Source: Evernia prunastri
Lineage: Eukaryota > Ascomycota > Lecanoromycetes > Lecanorales > Parmeliaceae
Assembly: GCA_003184365.1 (NCBI GenBank)
Contig: NKYR01000112.1
Coordinates: 55,659 to 119,658, forward strand
DNA: 64,000 nucleotides
Direction: 5' to 3'
Shown: positions 57,401-64,000 of the stretch, in pieces
Layout: the number at the start of each line of letters is the position of its first letter
How positions within the stretch are numbered: position 1 is the first letter of the stretch
The notes under the pieces: generated by a model
The model's database searches: none
Told to the model about the DNA's origin: nothing
The model's input: only the letters and a program-made list of their open reading frames with translations
Made by a program: the position numbers and the translations under genes

Positions 57401-58605
57401 TCTGATTCATCTTTGAAAGGAATGGGCATTTCAATTCCATCATTGAAACGACCAAGACCCGGCCGGAATAGAGTTTGATGTTTCTCCAGAACCTTTTCGA
57501 TCCTTTCTCGATATTCAGGACCCCAGTGTTCTGAGATGTCTGCCTCTGGTACTGCGACGTCTTCGGGATAATCCACAATATATGGCTCAGGCTCCGTCTG
57601 GAATTTACCAGTGAAGACATCGGCAAAACAGAAATCAACCTCTGTGGGTTTCGCGGAATCCTGTAGAACTGACAAAGAACCCAGCAATTGGCCTTTGTAA
57701 ACTTTGCACGGGCATTCCCCGAAATTTGCAATTGGAATTGCACCAGGATGGTCGTTAAGTACTGCCTGCACTCCCGATGTAAAAACTCCTAGCTGGAGAT
57801 CCACCTTTGGGACAGGCTCGAAAAGATAGGAGTGTCCAGTTGCCAGGGGTCGATGTTTGATCGAAACATTCTGTCCAGCGCCGGGCTGAAGAACTGTGGC
57901 TTCGGTGGCGTAGACATTGGTTTTTTTTCTTCGAGGTGTCTGGAGAATCTTGGTCTTTATTGGTAACACTGGTATGGGTAGTTCCTCAATGTATGTATTG
58001 ATCTTGGGGACTTTTGATCTGGTCACGCGGATTGGTACTTCCGCTTTGCCGCCAATGTTGGCCACATCTGGGGAACCCCAGCGGATATCAATGTTGTTGG
58101 GTTTTAAAATATCGGTGCCGATTATCATTCCACAGGGCAAGTTTGGGACAATATGGAATTCTCCCGAGACAATCTCTTCTTCCCCCGTGACAGTCAGCAT
58201 CCTCACATCCGCCTTGACACAGTCGTATGAGAATAGAGTCCCGGTACCAATTCCTCCACAACGTAGTCTTTTTCCATTGGGCATTGGGTATGGGCGATGT
58301 TGGTCGAAAAAACTCAGACGACAAATATCTTCTACCAAAGATACTGGAGATCCAGTATCTAGACACAATTCCTGAGTCCTCCCATCCTCTGAAAAGTGAG
58401 TACACATAACCCCAGAAAAATCCTCAAAAGCCATCCCAGGGGCTTTTGGGTCCAAAGTTTGAACATTTGAAGCAAAGACATCAGCTTTAGTGATATCAGA
58501 ATCTAAGGTTGTTTCGATAGCGAGTGCAACAATCGGAGTTGGTTGGACTTGTAAAGATGTTTTTGTGGATATGTTGAAGCAATTAAGAGATGCTGATGAG
58601 TTCAA
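54451..58605 (-). CDS. pol: Pol polyprotein of gypsy element 2
   Basis: 1384 codons from a TTG at 58605. The frame is open further upstream and overlaps the end of gag in the -1 register, so it is probably translated as a Gag-Pol fusion. Aspartic protease with LDTGS (Asp83), RT with VYIDD, RNase H (LYTDGSKEKGYGAAL), integrase with an HHCC finger (CPACQ), DDE residues in MDFIVG, ISDRDPKF and the E of AERTNQ, and a C-terminal chromodomain (YRVKWKGYEETTWEP). Catalytic residues are intact. Unlike element 1 it has no SEC-C motif. Confidence 0.93.
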   Translation of the reverse strand: MNSSASLNCFNISTKTSLQVQPTPIVALAIETTLDSDITKADVFASNVQTLDPKAPGMAFEDFSGVMCTHFSEDGRTQELCLDTGSPVSLVEDICRLSFFDQHRPYPMPNGKRLRCGGIGTGTLFSYDCVKADVRMLTVTGEEEIVSGEFHIVPNLPCGMIIGTDILKPNNIDIRWGSPDVANIGGKAEVPIRVTRSKVPKINTYIEELPIPVLPIKTKILQTPRRKKTNVYATEATVLQPGAGQNVSIKHRPLATGHSYLFEPVPKVDLQLGVFTSGVQAVLNDHPGAIPIANFGECPCKVYKGQLLGSLSVLQDSAKPTEVDFCFADVFTGKFQTEPEPYIVDYPEDVAVPEADISEHWGPEYRERIEKVLEKHQTLFRPGLGRFNDGIEMPIPFKDESDLSGLKQNPFNLSQRDRKAMDSILDPLVEQGCVEKVPLGVPSAASSPAFVVWKNGKPRVVVDLQKVNTKLYPDAYPLPKQDTILGALGGSMVFSSVDLTKGFFQQSTRPSDWWKTTFVSPHRGQEWLKVSTMGLANTPGFFQHRMERLLAPYLWQFVLVYIDDVIIFSSTLDDHVKHLDQVLDLLEKSGVTLSLSKCHFAYPSITALGHHVSRLGLSTMEEKVDAVRRMSFPRNLRELETGLGFFGYYRKFVQNYAAIARPLIKLKTEGFKGSPNKGRPRRNHAERKRLSSDTNPDSVKPAQSSDKPIPSSIELQPGPECYEAWEMLKTKLCNAPTLAFPDFNRPFILYTDGSKEKGYGAALHQLGADGVERPILFLSRDLSDAETRYWATELEAGALVWALTKLPQFFDDGNFTVITDHTALKSALQNKTNGRRSARLNEWALYLSTFLTRMTIVHRAGKSHGNADGLSRLPTEKSTTVNAFPVVVVHAENEFLKTISDALPKDPHFGRIYEQIQKQVKDTADSETGPQTVYQSYRLDIDSQLLYMLDGSGPGRLCIPEKLTRQILEYGHDRHAHGGIHRTYDRLRNSVYFPKMRKVIQEYIETCPACQLSKPSRQLPYGQLQPVGRAQQPLEELAMDFIVGLPMTANGHNCLLTVTDKFSKFVRLIPGNEKDSAEVWAERYFDCIYRFWGIPSRLISDRDPKFTSAFWKTLFAKCGVTLGMTTAYHPSADGQAERTNQTVETALRCLLVGKYEENWDTLLAEIEYALNTAENASTSITAFEVLYGVKPREILAGTAPGTDPASEDFVKSRELIRNDTFNAIKLAQTKMAIRYDSKHRIPDLTGSVYLKLAKTGDAGYHIPRSSALSTKKVGPYKISQKISNLAYKLELPPSMGKSHPVISVIHLEQAKGDPFNREIPLPPPIIFQGREEYVVEKIMRREKRGKVNGYRVKWKGYEETTWEPATTFREDVPRLVEKFEKSRK

Positions 58606-58682
58606 GGAGTCCGCAACAGGTATAGATGTGTCGATAATTGATGTTGCGGTGGAGTTGCTCCTTGGTGGACCTCGACCACCCG

Positions 58683-61052
58683 TCAGAGGTCCTGGGATTC
58701 TTCCCCCTGGAGCTCTTCTTCGGCCAAAGCCTCCAGTGCGGCGTACGTTTCCCAGTCGTAGGCGTCCAGGTCTTCGTTCTCATCGGCGTCTTCCTCCTCT
58801 TCTTCTGGGTCCACCTTCATCACCTTTCGGCTTTGGTCCGTGCAGTCGTTATCCCAGTGATCTCCGTTGCAGTGACGGCAGGGACGAGGGGGTGACTTCT
58901 TCGGTTTTTGTTCGTTGCCTTTGGTATTTGAGGTCTCCAAGGCCCGCTTGAGTTCTTGGGGTCGCCTGGGTCTGACTTCAACCGGGACAACCTTGGGCTC
59001 GGTATTCTGAACCAGGCCTTTGGCTGCAAGGTTCCCAAGCAATCTTTGGACTCTGGCCGGATTTGGAGTGGACAAGTTGGGACCGGGCTTTGTCCGGGAC
59101 TTGTTCAGATCATGGACGCGTTTTGCGGCGGCTTCGTTGTTGCGAACTCGCCGATTGAAATTCTCGATGGTATCCCCTTCCTCACGCATGGGGGTGGCGA
59201 GTGCCAGATTTGCGTCGAGGCCTTGCCAGAGGTACCGGACAATCATATCCTCGTCGACAACCCCGGCATCGTGAAGATGATTGGTCTTTCTGGTTAGATA
59301 TTGGCTAATGGTGAGGGTAGCGTCATCGAATCGGAATTTCATATTTTCGGCTTTCTTTAGAGATTCAAAGCGATTTGGCCGGTATTCCCTAAGAAGTTCA
59401 TCTTCCCATATGGCGAGACTGCCATTCATCTCCTGGCGTACTCGGGCGGACAATCCATTATGCCACTCCAGAGCATCTCCCTCTAGACACATCGGTAGCA
59501 CTCTCAGAACTGGATCGTTGCCCTCCAATTCCGCAATGTGCTGAAAACGGCGGATGAAGAAAGCTGCAGATTGCTTGTTGGGGTCAAACATCATAACGTC
59601 TGCTGGTCGAAGGACTCGAGGTTTTCGTTCCCCCGGGGCGTGACCGGCAGAATCTGGGTAGTCGTAATCCCGAGGCTGACGATTAGGCTGATAGCGTTCA
59701 TGAAAATGCTCATTCTGCGAAGCTGGTTGATAGCGTTCTCGACGGAAACGCTCATTCGGTGGCGGCACTCGGTCATGTCCTCGATTGTAGTGATGCCCAG
59801 AAAGTGATTCTAATCGACGATTTTCCCTAAGAACAAACTCAGGACCAGCACTTGCTCGATGACGAAGCTCGGCATCTTGCCGGGCAACTCTGGACCGAAG
59901 ATAGGCTAATTCATCTTCCGCTTCGGGGCGGCGAGGCTCTGGTTCATGAAATCTTTGGTGATTGCCTGGGGGCTCTGGTCTTGCATCTTGACGGGGCAAG
60001 GCCGGTATCCGGCCAGCTCGTCGTGGTGGGGTGGTAGTTAATGGGTCGACGGAGCTTAGAGGTCTGTTCATGTTTTTGGCCAACCCCTCCTCCACTTCTC
60101 GGTCATACGGGTCGTAGTCAGGTCGGTCGGGATGAAGGAAGTCGGAGAGGTTTCTTTCTCGACGAGATCTCTCAGATCTTCGAGGTTGTTGAACGGGTAG
60201 AGGAGGCCTTGATGGATTGGGAATCTCCGGAGCCGGTGAGGGTTGACGACTGGAGAATTCCTCAATGAGGTCCGGTGATAAATCGAGTGCTCCGGGCTCT
60301 CCTGGGCCATCTCTCAGTCTGGAGATCCAAAATTGAAAATTCTCCTGATTTAGTATAAACTGGGGCGAGTCAGACGAGAGGAGGTGTTCCTCGACTTCCC
60401 CCTGATACTGTCTTCGCTTCGCGTCTGACAATAAACGATATACCGCCTGAGCTGCTCCTATGTCGGTGTTATTTATCGACGCCCGAAGAAACGGCAGATC
60501 GTATCCCGGATCGTTTTTTGCCAGCTTCCCGATAACTATTAGGACGGCAATGCAATCTCTTTGATAGCTGGTTTTCGAATACTGAGGGTTTCCAGCATTT
60601 CTTCGAATTCCCGTAATTTCCTCCACTCGCCCGGCAGTGTGGTCTATTGTTCCCAGGCGTGGCATTGGGCGTTTCTCAGCTGCCCTGGCAGATTCGGCGG
60701 GTTGATTAGGACGGTTTTTGGGATTGAGGGGATCGTTCCTTCCTGTCTCCGTCATGATGATCGACTTTATAGGAGTATCCTCAGGCGTAGCTCCAGTAGA
60801 CGGTGGTGCTCTTAGGAGATTCTGGAGTGTCTCGGTGCCTTGTTCGAAAGTTCGTAGAGATAGCTGAAGACTTTCCGGGTTCGTCTCCCAGGATAGAGGC
60901 CAGCTAGCACCGTGACGATCCGAAAGAGGTCGGGGAGGTCTCAGTGCCTTCGTGACCAGTCGTTTGATGGCTTGTTGATTAACCGAGTCGATTAGTCCGT
61001 GCTGAGAGGCTTTGGAGGTGAGGAAATCGTGGAGTTGAAAGGATAGTTCCAA
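58683..61052 (-). CDS. gag: Gag of gypsy element 2
   Basis: 789 aa from ATG 61052, long for a gypsy Gag. A poorly conserved N-terminal half with proline- and arginine-rich stretches is followed by the retrotransposon Gag domain (DVMMFDPNKQSAAFFIRRFQ onward) and a zinc knuckle of the form CRHCNGDHWDNDC near the C-terminus, then a Glu/Asp-rich tail. The end overlaps the pol frame by at least 100 nt in -1. I see no perfect X XXY YYZ heptamer there. Confidence 0.9.
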   Translation of the reverse strand: MELSFQLHDFLTSKASQHGLIDSVNQQAIKRLVTKALRPPRPLSDRHGASWPLSWETNPESLQLSLRTFEQGTETLQNLLRAPPSTGATPEDTPIKSIIMTETGRNDPLNPKNRPNQPAESARAAEKRPMPRLGTIDHTAGRVEEITGIRRNAGNPQYSKTSYQRDCIAVLIVIGKLAKNDPGYDLPFLRASINNTDIGAAQAVYRLLSDAKRRQYQGEVEEHLLSSDSPQFILNQENFQFWISRLRDGPGEPGALDLSPDLIEEFSSRQPSPAPEIPNPSRPPLPVQQPRRSERSRRERNLSDFLHPDRPDYDPYDREVEEGLAKNMNRPLSSVDPLTTTPPRRAGRIPALPRQDARPEPPGNHQRFHEPEPRRPEAEDELAYLRSRVARQDAELRHRASAGPEFVLRENRRLESLSGHHYNRGHDRVPPPNERFRRERYQPASQNEHFHERYQPNRQPRDYDYPDSAGHAPGERKPRVLRPADVMMFDPNKQSAAFFIRRFQHIAELEGNDPVLRVLPMCLEGDALEWHNGLSARVRQEMNGSLAIWEDELLREYRPNRFESLKKAENMKFRFDDATLTISQYLTRKTNHLHDAGVVDEDMIVRYLWQGLDANLALATPMREEGDTIENFNRRVRNNEAAAKRVHDLNKSRTKPGPNLSTPNPARVQRLLGNLAAKGLVQNTEPKVVPVEVRPRRPQELKRALETSNTKGNEQKPKKSPPRPCRHCNGDHWDNDCTDQSRKVMKVDPEEEEEDADENEDLDAYDWETYAALEALAEEELQGEESQDL

Positions 61053-61284
61053 GATTTCTCGGCTAGCCTGGTGACTCGAAGCCAGCGTGACTAAGTCAGA
61101 TGTGGATTGCTTGGAATCGATTGGGATGATGTGATATTGGTGTAGCGGAAGCGTCGTTAGTGGTTTGGGAGTATTGGCGGAAGCGTCTGGTGCACTCCGA
61201 ACTCCCCTGTATGCAGGGTCTAGATGGCAGCTAGTGTGCCTCGGGGACTCCTGGGATTCAAGAAAACAGCTTGGTGTATCTTCT

Positions 61285-61306
61285 TGATATCGCGGTGTTG
61301 CTACCA
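61285..61306 (-). promoter_or_regulatory. putative tRNA primer-binding site of element 2
   Basis: Two bases inside the 5' LTR, the minus strand reads TGGTAGCAACACCGCG. It starts with TGG as expected for pairing with a tRNA CCA end. I cannot name the tRNA. Confidence 0.6.
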
Positions 61307-61308
61307 GT

Positions 61309-61470
61309 TGTCACGGTCGTCACAATGCATAGGCACATAGTAGGTGTAAAACGTGATAACTAAGAACTATCGAGAATCCTGCTGCTAAATACATTGTCCG
61401 CCAAGCATGCCTAGGCCTGACTAGCTCCTTCCAGACCAAGCCTGACCAGACCGTAGGCCAGACCATAACA
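61309..61470 (-). repeat. 5' LTR of element 2
   Basis: 162 bp, identical to the 3' LTR. It is followed on the right by a (CAAT)n tract resembling the tail of the local LINEs. Confidence 0.92.
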
Positions 61471-61644
61471 CAATCAATCAATCAATCAATCACTATCTTT
61501 TTTAATATTATAACTTTATTAATCTATCTAACGCGATCGAGATGCGATTTTATCGCGTCTTTATTATTATTAAAATCTAAGACTCGCGATTAGGACGCGA
61601 CTATATCGCGTTTTTATTATTATTATTAAAATCTAAAACGAAAA
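61471..61644. other. (CAAT)n tract and RIPed DNA
   Basis: About five CAAT units abut the LTR, then AT-rich RIPed sequence with no gene. Confidence 0.6.
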
Positions 61645-61867
61645 TGTTACGGACGTACCCTAGGTGTCAGGCACATAGGGAGTGTTTATGGCTATGTGTC
61701 TAGCACATAGAGTGTTTATTGGTTATTGACACATTCCCATTGACACATAGGCTAGCGGGGATTCTTCCTAGTATTTAAGCGCTCTTCTTCTGTACATATT
61801 TCCTCCTTATCTAGTTGTCTTATTCAATTTACCCCCATTAGACTTGACTCTGGGCACGGTTCTGACA
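61645..61867 (+). repeat. solo LTR of 223 bp, TSD GAAAA
   Basis: Starts TGTTACGGAC, ends GGTTCTGACA, and is flanked by GAAAA at 61640-61644 and 61868-61872. Its ends match those of the element 1 LTR, so the families are related. Confidence 0.9.
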
Positions 61868-63350
61868 GAAAAAACATATTTTATTGAAAATTTAATTCGA
61901 AAGCGATATAATCGAAAGATTTTAAAAGTAAAAGATTTCGATAAAAGAAAATAACTTTACGAAAATCTTCACACTTTATAAAAAAGATAAATATATATAA
62001 ATTAAAATATTATTAATCTGGTTTTTTATAATAAGCGATTCTAAATTTAGAAGCGAAGTGACGAATGATATATCGAATCTTTATTCGAATATAGTTGATA
62101 AATAATTATTTAAAAATTAAAAGAATAATAAAGACGAAAATAATATATTGTTAAATAATAATATATTAATCGATAAGCTATCTAATTTAGAAGTATTAGA
62201 TAAAAATTCTATATTTAGAGTCGAGTTTAAAAATTTTATTTGATTCGAAAAACGTCGATTACGTACGCTCTTTATATTATTTAAATTCGATAATTAAATC
62301 ATTAATATTTTTAATATAAAAGAAAAAATTAAAATTAAAATCGTTAAAAAGGTAAAAAGAGAAACGAAGAAAGCGATAAGAATAAAGACGATAAGAGAGA
62401 ATAGAAATAAGCTTTTTAAATTCTATCGTTATTATTAAAAAACTTATTAATCGAAGACGTATTTAAATAATGCGAACGTCGAATTTAATAAAATAAATTT
62501 ATTTTCTTTTTTTAATTTAAAACGTTAAAGAAAAAAAAAAGAAAAAGAGAAAGAATTAACGTATAAATTTCTTTTCGATTAAAACGTAAAAAGAGAATAA
62601 TAATCGATTTTATTTTGAAGTCGAGCGTGTCGAATAATAAATAATTTATTCTTTTAAAAGCGTCGCGAGAATTATTTAGCGATCTCTTTATAAAAAATAC
62701 GAGATTTATCTTATTTTCGTCTTAAATTTTATTAATATTTAAATTATCGTTTATTTCGAATAATATCGAGCTTATTATATAATTACGTCTTTTTTTTATT
62801 TTTCGTTTTAATCTTTTTAATAATATATAGAAAAAGATATTAAAATAAAAGAACGAAAAAAAGATTATCTTTATTCGAAGATAAGAAAAAGACGAATCGA
62901 AATTCGCGAAAAATTTTAAATATTCGAACGAAAGATAATTATATTTATTAATATCGATAATATTAAGAGATAATTATATTTATTAATATCGATAATATTA
63001 AGAGACGATAGCGTTTCAGCTACGTGTTAAGTTATCGATAATAATCACGTTCCCGCGAGTGAAATATTCTCGAACTATTTTAATTATAATAAAAAAGATT
63101 AATTAATATATTATAATTCGCGAAAGATAGTAAATATAAAAGTTAATAAGATTTTCTTAATTTTTAAAAAAGAGATCTTTATAAGCGAATATTATATATT
63201 AAGATTTTCCGTATTTATCGTCTATCGTATAAAGTCGATTTTCTTAAAAAATATAAATAATTCGAGATAACAAGATAAATTGCGATTATTTCATTATTTT
63301 AAAAATATAAGTTTTAATTAAAATATCATCAGTATCATCATCATCAGTAT
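61868..63350. mobile_element. RIPed repeat remnant
   Basis: AT-rich, stop-ridden DNA. Basic, Lys-rich translated stretches on the plus strand suggest a retrotransposon Gag, but I cannot assign it. Normal composition resumes near 63360. Confidence 0.45.
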
Positions 63351-63747
63351 ATATAAAACAATAAGGTAGGGCTGAGCTAAAAAACCTTGAATTTGTATGT
63401 GCAGCCAATGTAAACCTCCATCTGATTACGCTTTTAGGTATCGCGTGCTGAGTCAGCCTGCTAGGCCTCCCGAGCGTAGGAACATCAAATTTTGGGTGTA
63501 ATATACTTGCAACTTCAATGCCTCTATGCCCTCAGTGCATGATACCTTCAGACTTTCGTAGATTATAGGCCTCAATCTGCGCTTTCCAACGATCCAAGAA
63601 TCTTCCTATTTGACGCGCTATTGATTGAGTGATGTTTCATTGAAATAACTGCTATTCAAGCAGTGGCTTACTCAGAGTCTTGGCAAGAATATTTTGTTTA
63701 CCCTACACGCGAATAATTGTTACACCATATTCCTTCACCACTCCGCC

Positions 63748-64000
63748 ATGAACGCATTCGCCTTGGGTACTCCTCGCCCGATTGTTACTAAGCATTTCAG
63801 GTATCCTACAACCCTTCCTGCAGTTCCTTGACACTTCCCCTGACGTTTCTAGACGACCGTTGAGCGAATCTTCCTCCGCTGGCAATCGCGGTACACCACC
63901 ACGCAGTACCACTCCCAATCGCGGCGGCAGACCTCCAACAAAGAAGGCCCGAACAGACTCATTGCCACCGAGTTCACCCCTTACCTCTTCGCAAGGCAGC
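63748..64000 (+). CDS. 5' end of an unidentified gene (partial)
   Basis: ATG 63748 in a good context (GCCATGA). A proposed first exon 63748-63800, a 52 nt GT-AG intron and a second exon from 63853 keep one open frame to the window edge. The visible protein is rich in Ser, Pro, Arg and Thr, with a basic patch (NRGGRPPTKKAR) that could be a nuclear localisation or AT-hook-like segment. I do not recognise the gene. The antisense ORF at 63703-63918 is an alternative but has no domain. Confidence 0.45.

Larger units (their letters stand above)
51389..61470 (-). mobile_element. Ty3/gypsy chromovirus, element 2 (not RIPed, identical LTRs)
   Basis: Minus-strand LTR retrotransposon: 5' LTR 61309-61470, primer site, gag 61052-58683, pol 58605-54451, an extra ORF 54220-52232, 3' LTR 51389-51550. 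Both LTRs are 162 bp and I find no difference between them, so the insertion is recent. All ORFs are open. The flanking pentamers, CTAGC and CAATC, do not match, so a simple insertion is not supported. The join at 51852 adds a false duplication of about 440 bp. Confidence 0.9.

Noticed and set aside
1..64000. tRNA, rRNA and other structural RNA genes
   Set aside because: I looked for tRNA-like cloverleaf words and rRNA segments by eye and saw none I could support.

Overview
The window looks like nuclear DNA of a filamentous ascomycete (Pezizomycotina). Three things point there: genes with 48-76 nt GT-AG introns, a fungal highly reducing polyketide synthase (HR-PKS) cluster, and long AT-rich blocks carrying the C-to-T/G-to-A signature of repeat-induced point mutation (RIP). 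I cannot name the species. Seven single 'n' characters (18602, 22460, 24717, 30995, 41225, 44023, 51852) mark scaffold joins. Sequence on one side of each join recurs nearby on the other side, so they look like unmerged overlapping contigs.

Layout. (1) 0.6-15 kb: secondary-metabolite locus. It holds a nine-exon HR-PKS (625-8928, minus, 2617 aa, no frameshift), a SAT4-like seven-helix membrane protein (9665-11014, minus, five exons), a Tri3-like HxxxD acyltransferase (12203-13555, plus) and a decayed short-chain dehydrogenase (13921-14931). The PKS lacks a release domain and its methyltransferase domain appears dead. The acyltransferase is a reasonable candidate for offloading or esterifying the product. 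(2) 16.9-23.6 kb: RIP-degraded Tad1-like LINE peppered with small LTRs. (3) 23.6-32.3 kb: a non-RIPed Ty3/gypsy chromovirus on the minus strand with intact gag and pol, a -1 slippery heptamer and a SEC-C motif inside Pol. (4) 32.3-49.2 kb: a graveyard of two RIPed gypsy elements (A and B). Element B still has both LTRs and a RIP-altered target duplication. Several non-LTR insertions and one pristine solo LTR of the element-B family also lie here. (5) 49.5-50.9 kb: an island with two convergent housekeeping genes, FAP7/AK6 and HAM1/ITPase. (6) 51.4-61.5 kb: a second non-RIPed gypsy chromovirus with identical LTRs, gag, pol and an extra 3' ORF. (7) 61.5-63.35 kb: RIPed DNA with a solo LTR, then ordinary DNA with the 5' end of a gene that runs off the window.

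The history I infer is that an early generation of LINEs and gypsy elements was heavily RIPed. Later insertions (elements 1 and 2, several solo LTRs, LINE fragments) arrived afterwards and show little or no RIP. The metabolite cluster lies directly beside this AT-rich compartment.
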